Assembly: GCA_029747015.1 (NCBI GenBank)
Contig: JAKOGI010000052.1
Location: 1,429,501 to 1,493,500 of the forward strand
DNA: 64,000 nucleotides
Source of the DNA: Carnegiea gigantea
Taxonomy: Eukaryota; Streptophyta; Magnoliopsida; Caryophyllales; Cactaceae
Reading direction: 5' to 3'
Shown here: positions 11,811-23,341 of the stretch, one piece after another
Position numbering within the stretch: position 1 is the stretch's first letter
How the letters are laid out: each line of letters starts with the position of its first letter
The notes under the pieces: generated by a model
Seen by the model: only the letters and a program-made list of their open reading frames with translations
Databases searched by the model: none
Told to the model about the DNA's origin: nothing
Position numbers and translations under genes: made by a program

Positions 11811-13562
11811 AAAAATATAAATGTAAAGATGTATAAGGGGTTGAGAAAACTTCCCTCCTTCAATTGTAAAATCTCAAGCAACAGTGCTTATAAACTATTG
11901 ATCATTATGCAACATAAATCTTAGCCATTGAGGTCTTGAGTACATTAGATCTCAGGTTTGATTTTCTTCAGTTCAACTGTTGTTACACCACCCATAACTA
12001 TTTTTTATCTTAGCAATTTTCATAGGCCAATATCTCATATAGTTAAATTTTTTTAAAAAAAAGATCACGCAGTAAATTATATATAAAGTTGAAAATGTTA
12101 ACATTTTTAGAAATAAATATTGTTTGCAGATAAAATTATAAAAACAAATCATATTCAACATTGAAAACATCAACATCAATTTTTATGCATGTATTAGAAA
12201 GATAATAATGAAGTTCATTCCTAAAAAGAATAAGTAACTACGTCTAAATTATTTTGTGCAAGATAGAAAACTTTAGCTACATTTATAAGTTATATCTATG
12301 AATCCTAAGAATAGAAAGTAAAATAATTTATAAGTAGTATATATAGTAAAAATTAGAAGATATATTTTATTTGTTTCGGGTTCACTGCTATAATCTAAAT
12401 GATGATTCTAATTAGTTTTAATATTTAAATATTGAGATTAATTATTTGTAATACAAGATATGACTTACTTTTATTATTCAACTCATAATTCCTTTTTTTT
12501 TTTTTAACAATAACATAGGATTGTTTTCCTACCAAAAGAAAGAAGAAAACAAGATAATTAATTTTAAATATTTTATTTGCAGATAAGAGAAAATAATAGC
12601 TATCTATAATACTTATTCTGTGAATTTTTAAAGTAAAAATAACTAAAATATATTACATAAAGATTACATAACAATGTATACAATTGCATTGTTGATCAAT
12701 ATAGTTGTATTACATAAAGAGGAAAGACTCTTGAAACTTCTAACAATAGGATTTTAGAAATTTCAATGCATAAATTTTAGTCCCATGTGGTGCGAAAAAC
12801 TAATAGTTTAGGCGCTTATCTTATATCTCAATCCGTGTAAGTATTAAATTATATATCAGTAGGAGCAGTTCAAAATCTCGACAAACATATGAATATTAAA
12901 TCAAAGAACACATTAAACTCTAAACCCAAAATAATAGTCTTAAACCCACAAGCTATAAACTTTCAAACTAACCGTAAACCTTAAAACCCTTGAGGTCTGC
13001 ACCATAACCTAACTTTGCATAGGATCACATTTGAAAAAAATTATACGATTATATTAATGATAGTCTTTTTTCGAGTTTTAAAAATAAGATATAAGAAAAA
13101 AATAATTTCAAATTTTAAGAAGATAAGAGTTAAATTTATAGTAAAATCTTTAAGGTTTTACTCTTTTTGGTTATTAATTATGGTGCATTGTTTCATTTTA
13201 ATTCTACTCATTCTTAATATTGTGCTCTATTTGTATACATTAATTATCTATATCGTGTTTTTTATTATATAATTTTATCATGTTAATATGTTATCATTGC
13301 TGTACATTATGCATTTTTTGAAATTCATAACATCTTTATCCAAATTCATACTTAATTTTCTCCTTATATACTTTTGAGGGGTTGAATATATTAATTTTTC
13401 TATTGGAATAGAAGATTATGATAAGAACATTTTTTTTATATTTACATTGTAAACTAAAATTAATTATTTAAACTATCAAATTATTTTTTTTCATTTTAGA
13501 ACTAATTATACCTAAGTTATATTTTAAAATTTAAATGACCCGTGCAAGAGTACGGTACAAAT
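11811..13562 (+). mobile_element. Helitron-like element E8
   Basis: It begins AATATAAATGTAAAGATG with the TC lost and is collinear with E7. It lacks the part between the B-box-like site and TTCAGTTCAACTG. Its 3' end has a degenerate hairpin, CCGTGC-AAGA-GTACGG (about 13540-13555), followed by TACAAATCA where CTAG is expected. About 80 bp of unrelated sequence separates it from E7. Confidence 0.6.
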
Positions 13563-13824
13563 CACCTTTGTACTATTTTGAAAATAAATTAAAGCATCAA
13601 ATTTTTTGATATTATTTTTTTAGATGAGATTATTAACGCTTAAATCTGCAATATTTTAAATTATTGGCGTCTAAACATATTAAAATTTTTGGATCGCCAG
13701 AGAAGCGTCACGAGTGCCCCACCATCTCCCACCTCCCAACAGCCCGTTACACGCGCGCAGTTTGGAGCGTCCACGAGATCAATCGCGCCGCGTTTTGACT
13801 TTCGTCATCCGTCAGACAAGTCGA

Positions 13825-13905
13825 GGCCCAATGTTTTCTGGTTGGGCCGTCGATGTTGGGCTAAGGGTTAATTGCGTTCACAACAAGAATCTTGTCCAGT
13901 GGGCC
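13825..13905. promoter_or_regulatory. Cluster of four site II (TGGGCY) motifs in a GC-richer island
   Basis: GGCCCA at 13825, TGGGCC at 13843, TGGGCT at 13857 and TGGGCC at 13900 lie within about 80 bp, next to a telo-box-like CTAAGGGTTAA. Such clusters are typical of plant housekeeping promoters (ribosomal protein and cell-cycle genes bound by TCP factors). The surrounding 13690-13940 is much more GC-rich than its flanks. No gene start of either orientation was recognised beside it, so it may be a relic or serve a gene not visible here. Confidence 0.4.
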
Positions 13906-14279
13906 ACTCTCGTTAGCCCGCTTCAGCCCCTTAATCTCTAGAAATTACTGACAACATTTTCAAATGGCACGTTTCGTGTGTTATGTCAAATTTGAACTTT
14001 GTCAATTTGCTGGTTAGTTTAATGTAAACGACTCGACGAAATTTTGCCCGATTTGTTCGTTGGCTGTGAATATTGCATTAAATGTTTGTCCATTTTTTTA
14101 AATAGTAATCGCATCTATTCGAAACGGTCTTTCTATGTGCTGTCATGTGCGTAGACATAAGACTGCCTACATTTATATCCCCCCAGATCCTGTGAAAGCG
14201 GGATTCATACTGGGAGTTGTTATTATTATCTAGTTTTAAGGATAAATGAAACAAAGTAGAAAGAGAAACCACTAGGATA

Positions 14280-14659
14280 GATCACATGTCTTAGTCCAAA
14301 ATGACTCAACTGATAATGAAGAACCGATCCAGTCTTAACACATTGTTGATATAAGTTAGCCAGAAAAATCAACTAGGTAGAGAGAGAAAATTCAACTTAA
14401 GGATATGCATCATGCATGGAATGGACCATGTCAATTGAGACAACCAAAGGATAGAAACAAAGTTGTGCACTACTACTAGAAGTAACCTCCCCAAATGGAG
14501 GCAAAATTATAATTACAATATAATTAACACAAGAACATAATTCACAGCTGACAATTAAAGAATTTTTCTCTTTACATAATCATAATAATATCATGCATAC
14601 ATAGACCATGGTTCATCATATACACATGATGGATTAATAATGAATCAATATAATCAAAT
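14280..14659 (-). other. 3' flank of the DUF4228/PADRE-like gene
   Basis: AT-rich sequence downstream of the stop codon, presumably holding the 3' untranslated region. No clear hexamer or second gene was identified. Confidence 0.4.
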
Positions 14660-15013
14660 TCAATTAACCTCCGGTATGCTTTGAAGGGCGGGCTTCCAAT
14701 GCCGTTGATGATGATCATGATGATGATGGAACTCAAGATCATAACTCTCCTCAATCAGCCTTTGCAACAAAGCTTGATCAACCTTCATCTTCTTCTTTTG
14801 GGCGCCACTTCCCTCCACCTTGCTTAGCAGCTCCTCCAGCTGTTTCTTTGATATCCTAATCCTCACCTGACCAGCGGTGCTCCCCTCCTCAGAGGATAAA
14901 TATGCTTGATGATCATGATCATCCCCACCGAGCAGCTCTTCCCTCTCCATGGGCCTCATTTGCTTCATGGGTCCCCAAACCGCCGATGATGACCCACAAC
15001 AATGATTGCCCAT
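14660..15013 (-). CDS. Small N-myristoylated DUF4228/PADRE-like protein
   Basis: An intact 117-residue frame. It begins MGNHCCGSSS: Gly2 fits N-myristoylation and Cys5/Cys6 fit palmitoylation, so membrane attachment is expected. The middle carries VRIRISKKQLEELLSK (50-65), which matches the conserved core of plant DUF4228/PADRE-type stress proteins. A basic KKKMK follows at 73-77, then ALLQRLIEES. The C-terminus WKPALQSIPEVN is the hallmark ending of the short members of this group. A His/Asp-rich patch (FHHHHDHHQRH, 95-105) precedes it. The ATG at 15013 is preferred because it creates the MGN motif; the frame is open further upstream but only with non-ATG starts. Such proteins are linked to stress and pathogen responses; the exact role is unknown. 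It is a single-exon gene. Confidence 0.8.
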   Translation of the reverse strand: MGNHCCGSSSAVWGPMKQMRPMEREELLGGDDHDHQAYLSSEEGSTAGQVRIRISKKQLEELLSKVEGSGAQKKKMKVDQALLQRLIEESYDLEFHHHHDHHQRHWKPALQSIPEVN

Positions 15014-15441
15014 TTCCAAATTCCAAACTGATCCAAACTGAATCAAATCAATTACCAATAGGACCTTAGAGTCACGTCTTAGGGTATCCTATGAAATAAT
15101 ATAGCAACAATGCTACTTGTATATCTATGTTTCTTGCTTGAAATGATGGGATGTTACTCAAAAATTACACGAGTTGATATCTCAAAGTTCTCTTCAGCTA
15201 ATTTTCTTGCTCAAAACACAAGATGTTACTCGAAATCAGATTCAAAAGACGCTCGTATCTGAAATTGTTTGCGTATATTTTGCTTGAGATGAGGTTACTT
15301 GGAACCAAAATGAGTCGATATTTAAGAATTCTGCCCAAGACAGGAGGTGAGTATTTGGAGAAGAGGGTGGTGTGAAGCATACGTACATGCAAGAAGGGGA
15401 GAATAGGAAGAGAGATTTTTGAGAGGAGGGGGAGGAGTTGT

Positions 15442-15645
15442 CTTATATATACATCATTTCAAGGAAATAAATAAATTGAAGCGTGGTAGTAGTAAAAGGA
15501 CCAAGTTCTAAGAAAGTGCCTAAATACTAATGGAGGAGAAGGTGGGTGTAAAAGATGAATGAGTAAGGAATAAAGGGCGGTAATCTGGAGAGGTGGTGGG
15601 TTACGTGGCAATATCAAATGCACCGCTGCCTTTGGTTGGTTGACC
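15442..15645 (-). promoter_or_regulatory. TATA box, G-box/ABRE and W-box upstream of the DUF4228/PADRE-like gene
   Basis: On the minus strand TATATATAAGA reads at about 15451-15441, a strong TATA box. It puts the start near 15410 and gives a leader of about 400 bp. Further upstream lie ACGTGGC (15603-15609, G-box/ABRE-like) and TTGACC (15640-15645, W-box-like). These agree with a stress- or defence-responsive gene, but single motifs are weak evidence for regulation. Confidence 0.55.
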
Positions 15646-15712
15646 GGTCTCCGCGTTCTGTTTTTCTTCTTTATTTCCTCAGCTAGAAATTTCTTTTTTG
15701 AGGGTCTATGAG

Positions 15713-16368
15713 TAGGGGTAGCAATGAAACAGGTATGAGGCAGATTTAATTATATCTCCACTCATATTCATTTTCAAAATTAATATCTATATCCATATCC
15801 ATATCGATCGGATATTGTAAAGTTATCCACATACCTACATACACTGGGTATAGTACGTGGGCGAATTTTATTCGGGTACATATAGATAAAAAAGAATCAA
15901 ACTCATTTTGTATCTGCATTCGACATCAAATAGCCAATATATCACATTAATACCAAACTTCTAATAACGTATTATATCACATCAAATACAACTAAAGTTT
16001 GCTAATTAAAGTACTAAATTAGCACTTGACAATTACAGTTTAAATAAAATATTTCGCCGAAGTCTTGAATATCATACAATTCAAAGCAACTATCAAAATA
16101 TTCAAGTACAAATAACAAATTAGAACTTTAAATAAACGGGTATGGGTTTTATATGGGGCTGGTATGAAATGAGTATGTGACGGGTATTGATAAAATAGGT
16201 ATGAGGCGGTTATGGGGCGGGTATGACCTATACCCACATCCATACCCATGCCCATTTTAGCAATACTCGCCCCATATCAATTTTTTCCTATTTTCACTAT
16301 CCATACCCATACCCATTGGGGCAGATTTTGTGGGTTTTAGGAGGGTATGGGGTTTTTTGCTAGCCTTA
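15713..16368. mobile_element. hAT-like MITE with perfect 8-bp target duplication
   Basis: It begins TAGGGGTAGCAATG and ends TTTGCTAGCCTTA, imperfect inverted ends. It is flanked by identical TCTATGAG at 15705-15712 and 16369-16376. An 8-bp duplication is diagnostic of hAT elements. The interior is built of GGGTATGGGGCGGG-type repeats and their complement, giving foldback potential. A truncated relative lies at 26507-26798. Confidence 0.85.
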
Positions 16369-16376
16369 TCTATGAG

Positions 16377-17219
16377 CAAAAGCGCTTGGAGTTGTACCCA
16401 AACCTAAAAAACTCGCCCCGAACTCGCTCAATTTATTGCATGTATGGATATAAAAAATGGAAAAAAAATGGATATGAGACGGGTACGTTGAAAACGGATA
16501 TCAGTATAAGTACAGGTTCGGGCATAGGCATCACCCGTCCTATACCCATACCAATCGCGTACTCGAATTTTTTAGGGTAAAATAAATTATTGGGTAGAGT
16601 TTTGAGTTTTGAACGTTGGTAATTCGCTTTAAAAAAAGATCCTATTACCCCAACTTATTCCCAACTATACAATGCTTCCATTTATGTCGCTCATTTACGG
16701 TGCTGATACATGAAGTCGCGTAACTCACGACTCACAAACCTAAAATTCTAAATCATTTATTATGTCCCTCACTCTCTCATTGATTGTGTCCCTTAGTCCC
16801 TCATTTCAATCATTCCCAGAATGCAGTTTTTGGCCATAAGTTAAGTATAGACTCTTACAGTTAATTCAATGGGTATTGTATTTCTTAAGAACATTCTGCC
16901 TACTTGAATTTAGTTTTATGAATTTCTTTAGATAGAAAAATTATTGTTCTCGATAGATACTACATTTTAATATTTGTATATATTCGAATAAAATTCAAAA
17001 TGCTCAAAATACCTAATAAGTATGAATATAAGGATAGATTTTGAAAACCAATAATAAATATAAATAGGGGTATGGAGATAACTTTAAAAAATAGATATCA
17101 GTATAACTCCACTATTTCACATCTATTCCTAATGAGGAATAGATAACGAAAAAACATTAAAGTTGGCCATGGAGAGAATTCCAGACGAGCAGCACTGAGC
17201 AAAAGATAATGATGGAGAA

Positions 17220-17265
<46 letters not shown>

Positions 17266-17372
17266 GATAAGGAGCAAGATATTGTGTGGATCGGTGATAA
17301 TTATGTGGAGTATACAGTTGGCAATTTTGTGGTCAACCATGAGAGAGAAATATCTGCACATAGATAAGACCG
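16377..17372. other. Fragmentary MITE-like repeats and a TA microsatellite, no gene
   Basis: The part to about 16580 again contains GGGTA/TACCC-type sequence (ACCCGTCCTATACCCATAC), suggesting a piece of a relative of the preceding MITE. A TA microsatellite fills about 17220-17261. Nothing else was recognised. Confidence 0.4.
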
Positions 17373-17605
17373 TTAAAGTCTAACCCGACACGATAATCCG
17401 ATCCGAATCTGACCCGAATTTACTGAGAGAAACACGAACCCGACCCGAACCGAACCGATTTCGATCCGAAGCCGACACGACTTGACCGTTTAGTGTGAAA
17501 ACTTGTTATTTTTTAGTTTTGAGCAAATCTAAGTTATTTTCAAGACCGATACGAAATTGATCCGTTTATTAAATGGATCGACCTGACCCGACCCGTTTGA
17601 CAGCT
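17373..17605. mobile_element. hAT-like MITE remnant with ACCCGACCCG repeats
   Basis: This stretch is full of CCCGACCCGAA-type repeats and ends GACCCGTTTGACAGCTAT, which resembles the end of common plant hAT MITEs. The matching left end is not preserved and no duplication was found. Confidence 0.35.
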
Positions 17606-19170
17606 ATACATAAATATCTTGGTTTTTGCCCCGTCGGGAGTAATCCACTAATATTTAATATCTTGGATTATTTTATTAATGAGCTGTAATTGTGTCATTC
17701 ACAAGCAAATAGCTTTTACTTTAAGGAATTATTCACATGGGGTTAGTTGTTGGTCTCCTATATTCAAGGTTGTATTATGGAACCTCCCTTACAAGTTAAT
17801 ACAAGCTTTAGAAAAACAATTTCATGACACTAGTTTTCATTTTTTTGTGTAGATCAACATAATCCAATTATTATTTCAATCAATCTTAATTATAATATAT
17901 GCGGGGTTTAATGAGAGCTGACCTGCCTTGTAACGAGAAACTATGATTTCAAGTGTTGTTCGAAACATTGAAAATTTTCCTGATCCTTATTCTCATGAGA
18001 TATGGACCTTTATGACTATGTCGCCTATATTCAATAGATATTGGACCCATCCAACCTAATACAGCTGGATATGAATTGAACAACAATTTTCCATCTATGT
18101 ATTTATCAATGTGTTGCGGACATCCATTTATTTTCGTTTCTTTTTTTAAAAAATTAACTCTTGCATTGTATTTATCCTTATAATATATGTAAAGAAATGA
18201 CTACTAATTGACATAAACTCGAATCAATCTTGGAATTCTAGTCTGGCCTCGAAGGTTATAATTTTAGAATAACTATATATTAAAATTATTACTGACCACT
18301 TCTTTCTATTGATCATTGATATGATCCTCACATAAGCCCTCATGTATATTATCAATAATTAGTTCTTGTTTGTTTTCACTAACACAATAATACCTAAAAC
18401 CATTATTAGTATTAATTTCACTAACGTGATAATACCAAATTTAGAATAACTAGTCTTTTTACACCAATAATATCAAAAATAGGCTTGGCCACATATTAAC
18501 CAAAGACATTAATTAAATGGTGCGTAGTAGTGGCTTGAGTTTCACACTTCTACCAATGCAAACAAATCACAGAAGCAAATGAGCCGGAGCCGACAAGCTG
18601 TTGACAATGATTGCAAGCTTATATCATAAGATGTGCCGCCGACGACTGGCCGCGAACAAAGTCATATTATTTTTTCGGTGAAATAAGACATACTAAATTT
18701 ATGCATTATTGTATTAGATTACAATATTTGACGGGAAATATCAATATTGTTCGATAGTCGGTGGCATATAGCGATGTTCGCCTAATCTAGACGGTGCAGT
18801 ATGATATTTATAACAGTAATGAATAGTCTTGCTGGGGAAAAAAGAAGAAAATTATAAAATATTTTGTGGAATATTTAAATTCTTATTGAAGTCTTCAGAA
18901 ACGTAAGTGTGAAAAAGACTGAAGGGATGGAATCTTTATTCTTCAAAATCTCTCTTTAATCAGCATAGGAGAAAATATAAATGACCAATGGGAACACCCC
19001 AAATGAAAAGAATCCCTTTTCCCAGATGCCTCCTTTTTATTCAATGTAATTTTGCGATTCTTCTGCATGAACAATTAATTTGATATAATTTTGTCGCTTC
19101 ACCTCCCTAGAACATGAAAAAATTGTGTGGCTGGATCTCTACATTTTACATTTGTTTACTACGAAGAAAA
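17606..19170. other. AT-rich DNA, no gene or repeat recognised
   Basis: I saw no sustained open frame, terminal repeat or family motif here. Confidence 0.5.
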
Positions 19171-19176
19171 TGATAA

Positions 19177-20325
19177 TGGGATGTTTGGCAAACAGTTTTT
19201 GTAGAGTTTTTTGGGTAAAAATAACTTCTAGAATTAAAATTAGTTGTTTGATTCAGTTAAAAAAGTTAACTTGGGTGTTTAGTAAAATTACTTTTTAGAA
19301 TAACTTTTCGGGTCCAGAAAGCTAATTTGAAAAAGTTAATTCTATTAGCTTTTTAGAAGAGCTTTTTTTGAGAATTAACTTTTTGTCTCACGACTTTGTG
19401 AAAAATAGCTAATCTTATCAAACAGGTTTTCTACAAACAACTAATTTAATAATTAATACAAACAGCTAACGGCCCTGTTTGGCAATCAGCTGTTAGCTGT
19501 TTCTATTAGCTGTTTGATGTTAGCTGTTTAAATTGACTGTTTATATTAGCTGTGTCTAGAAAAAATATTTGATAAAATTAGCTATTTCCGAAAAGGCTAT
19601 TTGTTAAAATTTTATTTATACCCTTTCTCTACATTACTTTGTAGTTGAACATGATTTTGTATCTATTGGCCATTTTATTTTCTTTTAAAAAATAATTAAA
19701 TTTATGTCATATGTAAAAATTAATTCAATGCTTGGAACCTTATTTTCATATTAATTCTACATATTTTTAATTTATTATTTGTCCTATTTCTTTTCAATTG
19801 ATATGTATTCATGTGATACCTTACAACCTTAATTTATTATTTCTTTAAGGATATTTTTGGTTGTGAATTGAAATTTGTATGATCTTTTTTCATCTAATTT
19901 AATATTTTCAAAATCTTTTTCTTTGTCTTTTACAAATTAAAAATTGTTTGAATTTCAAATGATTTGATTTTCATTAAATTATATTCAAATAAATGTAATA
20001 TCAATTGTCACTACTAACTTGCATCAATCTAAAAAGTTTTTCATCTTAGCTACTCATAGTATGCCTTGTAATTTTAAATCACTAGAATTATGATTTTTGA
20101 TTTCACAAAAAGCTACTCATTTTAGCTTTTTGAAAATTGACTTTTTGAACTAAAATAACCATTACAAAAAGCAGTTTAGCAAACATTAAATTGGCTTTTT
20201 TGACAGGTCAAAACAGCCAAAAGCTTCCAAAAAGTCATTCTGTATCAAAAAGTTAATGAAAAAGTCAACAACCAAACACCCCCAGCATCTAATACAAACA
20301 ACTAACAACTAATAGCTAACAGCAA
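19177..20325. mobile_element. Nested GGGTGTTTGG-type MITEs
   Basis: An inner element of about 813 bp runs from GGCCCTGTTTGGCAATCAG (19472) to CAACCAAACACCCCC (20284), inverted ends of the common plant type. Around it, left sequence beginning GGGATGTTTGGCAAACAG (19177) and right sequence rich in AACTAACAACTAATAGC (to about 20325) look like the halves of an older relative. Duplications at the boundaries were not clear, so the superfamily (hAT or Harbinger) stays open. Confidence 0.5.
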
Positions 20326-20704
20326 TATTCCTTCCACATACAAACTTAAGTATTAGTCCTATACTCAAAAAGTATACTTAAAAGTAACTTGATTAAAAAT
20401 CTGATAAGAAAATAACAGGATTAAATTATACGAAGTCGATAAAGAGATTGATTTGCACGAAAACGTGTAACATAGTCTCCTTTGGACTAGCATCGATCTA
20501 TCATCTGACAACTGTGCATGTGACACTTAACGTTTTCCAACTCAAATTTTCACATGGATGACTTGAGAATTATTTGGCATTTTCATATTGTCTTGCTGGA
20601 AAAAAAAAAAAAACAGAGGGGAAGTTGGCTAGTGACTATCATGAAGACTACAATAGCAAAATTTGCTGCAAAGAATGAGGAAAATAGACAGCCCAACAAC
20701 AGTC

Positions 20705-20707
<3 letters not shown>

Positions 20708-20743
<36 letters not shown>
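20708..20743. repeat. 36-bp poly(T) run
   Basis: An uninterrupted T run. It could mark the tail of a minus-strand retroposed sequence, but no SINE or LINE body was recognised on the minus strand next to it. Confidence 0.9.
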
Positions 20744-20744
<1 letters not shown>

Positions 20745-20914
20745 GGTGGGGGCTGTCTAGAACAACAAAACCGCCACTTCTCAGTGTAGGTTCCGTTTTT
20801 ACGGAATGTGGGGAGATTCAGTATATAGAGACTAAATATGCTTGGAGTTTTTCTTTCTTTCTTCCTTGATAAGTGTTTACCACAAATTATTATGATGCTC
20901 ATAATTTATTACTT

Positions 20915-21150
20915 AATTGCTCATCATTAGAAATTAAGAAATTATGATGCTCATCAACCATCACCATATTGTTCATGACAATACCAAAATAATGCTTACC
21001 AATTATTGCCTGATTGTTCCTCATTAGAAATTAAGAAACTCCGATGCTCATCAATTATCACTGTATTGCTGATCACCATACCAAATAATGCCTATGACAA
21101 CAAATGCAAATATACATATATATATATATATATCTGTGTGTGTATATATA
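20915..21150. repeat. 97-bp tandem repeat followed by AT/GT microsatellite
   Basis: The block with CATTAGAAATTAAGAAA and GATGCTCATCAA recurs with a period of about 97 bp (20926 and 21023), giving about two copies to 21095. A TA/TG microsatellite follows at about 21113-21150. Confidence 0.65.
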
Positions 21151-21875
21151 AAGATCAAGGACAATCGACAAAACACATACCTTAACTTTCTCTCTCCATT
21201 TCCTCTTATTAACGTCCACCACGAGTAGTAATATAGAATAGGGACTATAGTATGACTTTTGCCCTAAAAGGAACGATGAATTAGAGAGATGTAAACCATT
21301 TTAAATTTATAAATATTTCTTAATCTAAAAGTAATTTTCATTTTCATTAAAATTAACAAAACTGAATAGTATGGTCGAGTCCTTGGACGTATATGTGTAC
21401 TTTTCTTTAAAATCTCACGTAAAATTGAAATATTCTTCCAATGAAAATATTACATGCCTATTTCTTTTTCGTTCTTTCAAATTTCCTTAAATTTGTTAAC
21501 GCAATGATATATGCTAAACAAGATTCAACATAGGAGCCCAATGAGCTTGCCATGGATATAAGCAAGGGAAGGCCTTAGCACCCGTATAAGTCGAAGAGAA
21601 CAGGACCTAAAATAGTGTGAATTGCGAGAAGACAATCAACACTCTCAAAAAAGCACTGTTACAGTAAGTTTCTCAAAGCCTACAATGAAAACAACGGTTG
21701 GGCAATGGGTCTTGATTTTTGTTCCATGCAAAAGAATCCATCTACTTTCTGCATGAATCGGACTTGGAATCCTAGTTGGGCCCAGTACATTCTCTGAGCC
21801 TCCATTGGACTTCCAATCCTAGTACCAATAGAGGTTCAAGTAAGTCACTCCTAGTCCTGGCGAATTGATCTCCCT

Positions 21876-22296
21876 TAAGAGTGGGCAACGGGTTGGGTTG
21901 AGTTGGATTAGGATCGGTCTATTAGTAAAGTTAGCTAGATCGGATTGAGGGTAGTCCGCTAATAAAGTGGGTCGGATCAGGCTTTCCATGGAAATTACTA
22001 GGCATGTCGAGTGCGTTGCCCCTTGATCGTCTCGCTTTGTGCCCTTTTTTATGCATAAAAAAAACCTTCAAGTAATAATTATGTTTATATATAAATCATT
22101 GCTAGCAAAGTCGATCAAGTGTAACTTATAAATTAGTATGATAAATAAATTTAAAAGAATAAGGTTGTCGTCAACACGGCCCAACCTGTTAGCCATTATT
22201 GGCCCGGCCCATTATCGATACAATATATTATCAACCCTATTTAAAATGGATCAATTGATTTAGTCTAGTAGAGATCCGGCTCGTTATCCACTCCTA
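21876..22296. mobile_element. hAT-like MITE, 421 bp, with 8-bp duplication
   Basis: The ends TAAGAGTGGGCAACGGG and CTCGTTATCCACTCCTA are imperfect inverted repeats. The flanks ATCTCCCT (21868-21875) and ATCTCCAT (22297-22304) form an 8-bp duplication with one mismatch, as expected for hAT. The interior is non-coding. Confidence 0.8.
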
Positions 22297-22489
22297 ATCT
22301 CCATAGCGTAATGTTGCAATGCTTACTATTCCTAGACACCTAATTTCTGTCAATAAATCCTAAAGCAACAAAAGCAGCAGAAGAGTTCAAGCTCATAGCC
22401 TAACGATGAATTGGGCTCCCCTAGGATTGACCCAATTTTGATTGTTCAAATACTCGATGTTTAGTGTATTAACTTTATGGTCCTTTCCT

Positions 22490-23180
22490 ACCCTCTTTTG
22501 GATTGTGTGTATATTAGGTAACGTTGATCATGCACCTAAGTAGGTGGAAGTTGTGGTTACTAGGACTAATGGCCACATGGTAATAATGAACTTTGTGAAA
22601 GATTACATGTTCTATGAATATAGTAACCTCGAGACCTCATTAATGATGGAGGTAGTCATTTTCATTAGCATTCATCTGAATCCTTGCTTAGAAATTTTTT
22701 CATGATCCACAAATTAGCGACCCCGTATCATTCTCTGACTTGTGGTCAAGTTGAAGTGTCTAACCAGGAGATAAAATTCATACTTGAGGTTGAATGATTC
22801 TTTGGACCTACCACACTGTTATAAAACTGTCATAGGCTTGTCTCCATGCCAACTTGTTTTTGATAAACCTTGTCATTGACCGGTTGAATTTAAACACTAT
22901 GCTTTGACCTATCAAAGCATTTAATTTTGACATGCACAAGTTGGTTATATTAAAAGGCTACAATTGAATGAAATAGATGAATTGCATAATGAAGCTTATG
23001 AAGATGCTGAGATTTACAAAGTCAAAACCAAAACTTTTCATCATAAAGTCATTTTTTGAAAATCATTTGAACCTAATCAAAAGGTTTGACTTTATAACCA
23101 TATGCTACAATTGTTTAGTAGAAAGTTAAATTCTAGATGTGATAGTCCTTATGTAGTCCAATAATTTACCCTTCTGCAAC
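22490..23180 (+). pseudogene. Decayed Ty3/gypsy (Athila/Tat-like) integrase 3' part
   Basis: Across shifting frames one can read the landmarks of a plant gypsy integrase in order. These are a VDHV/KWVEVVVTRTN block near 22520; the DGGSHF catalytic stretch near 22645; TPYHSLTCGQVEVSNQEIK near 22715-22780; then DKPCH and PVEFKHYA. The C-terminal LNEIDELHNEAYEDA and FEPNQKV follow at about 22970-23090. Several stops and frameshifts interrupt it. No protease, RT or RNase H was seen upstream. It stands before, not after, the gag region found at 24258. Confidence 0.65.
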
Positions 23181-23341
23181 TGTCCAAAATTTGGACCCTA
23201 AGATGGTCAACGTTTGAGGCCTATAGTAGCTAATAACATAGCAATTAGAGTGATTGGGTCCATTAACTTAATAGACCTAATCTACCTTTGCAAGTAACCT
23301 CTTTCCAATGATTAGAGGCTAAATTTCCCTCATCAGGTTGG

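Noticed and set aside
13689..13941. Two overlapping plus-strand frames in the GC-rich island
   Set aside because: No family similarity, neither has a supporting gene context, and the sequence is better explained as a promoter with site II motifs.
15198..15392. 64-residue minus-strand frame upstream of the DUF4228/PADRE-like gene
   Set aside because: It lies in the long leader of that gene, has no recognisable domain, and is probably chance or an upstream ORF.
20554..20902. Frames across the poly(T) run giving Phe or Lys strings
   Set aside because: Low-complexity translation of a homopolymer.
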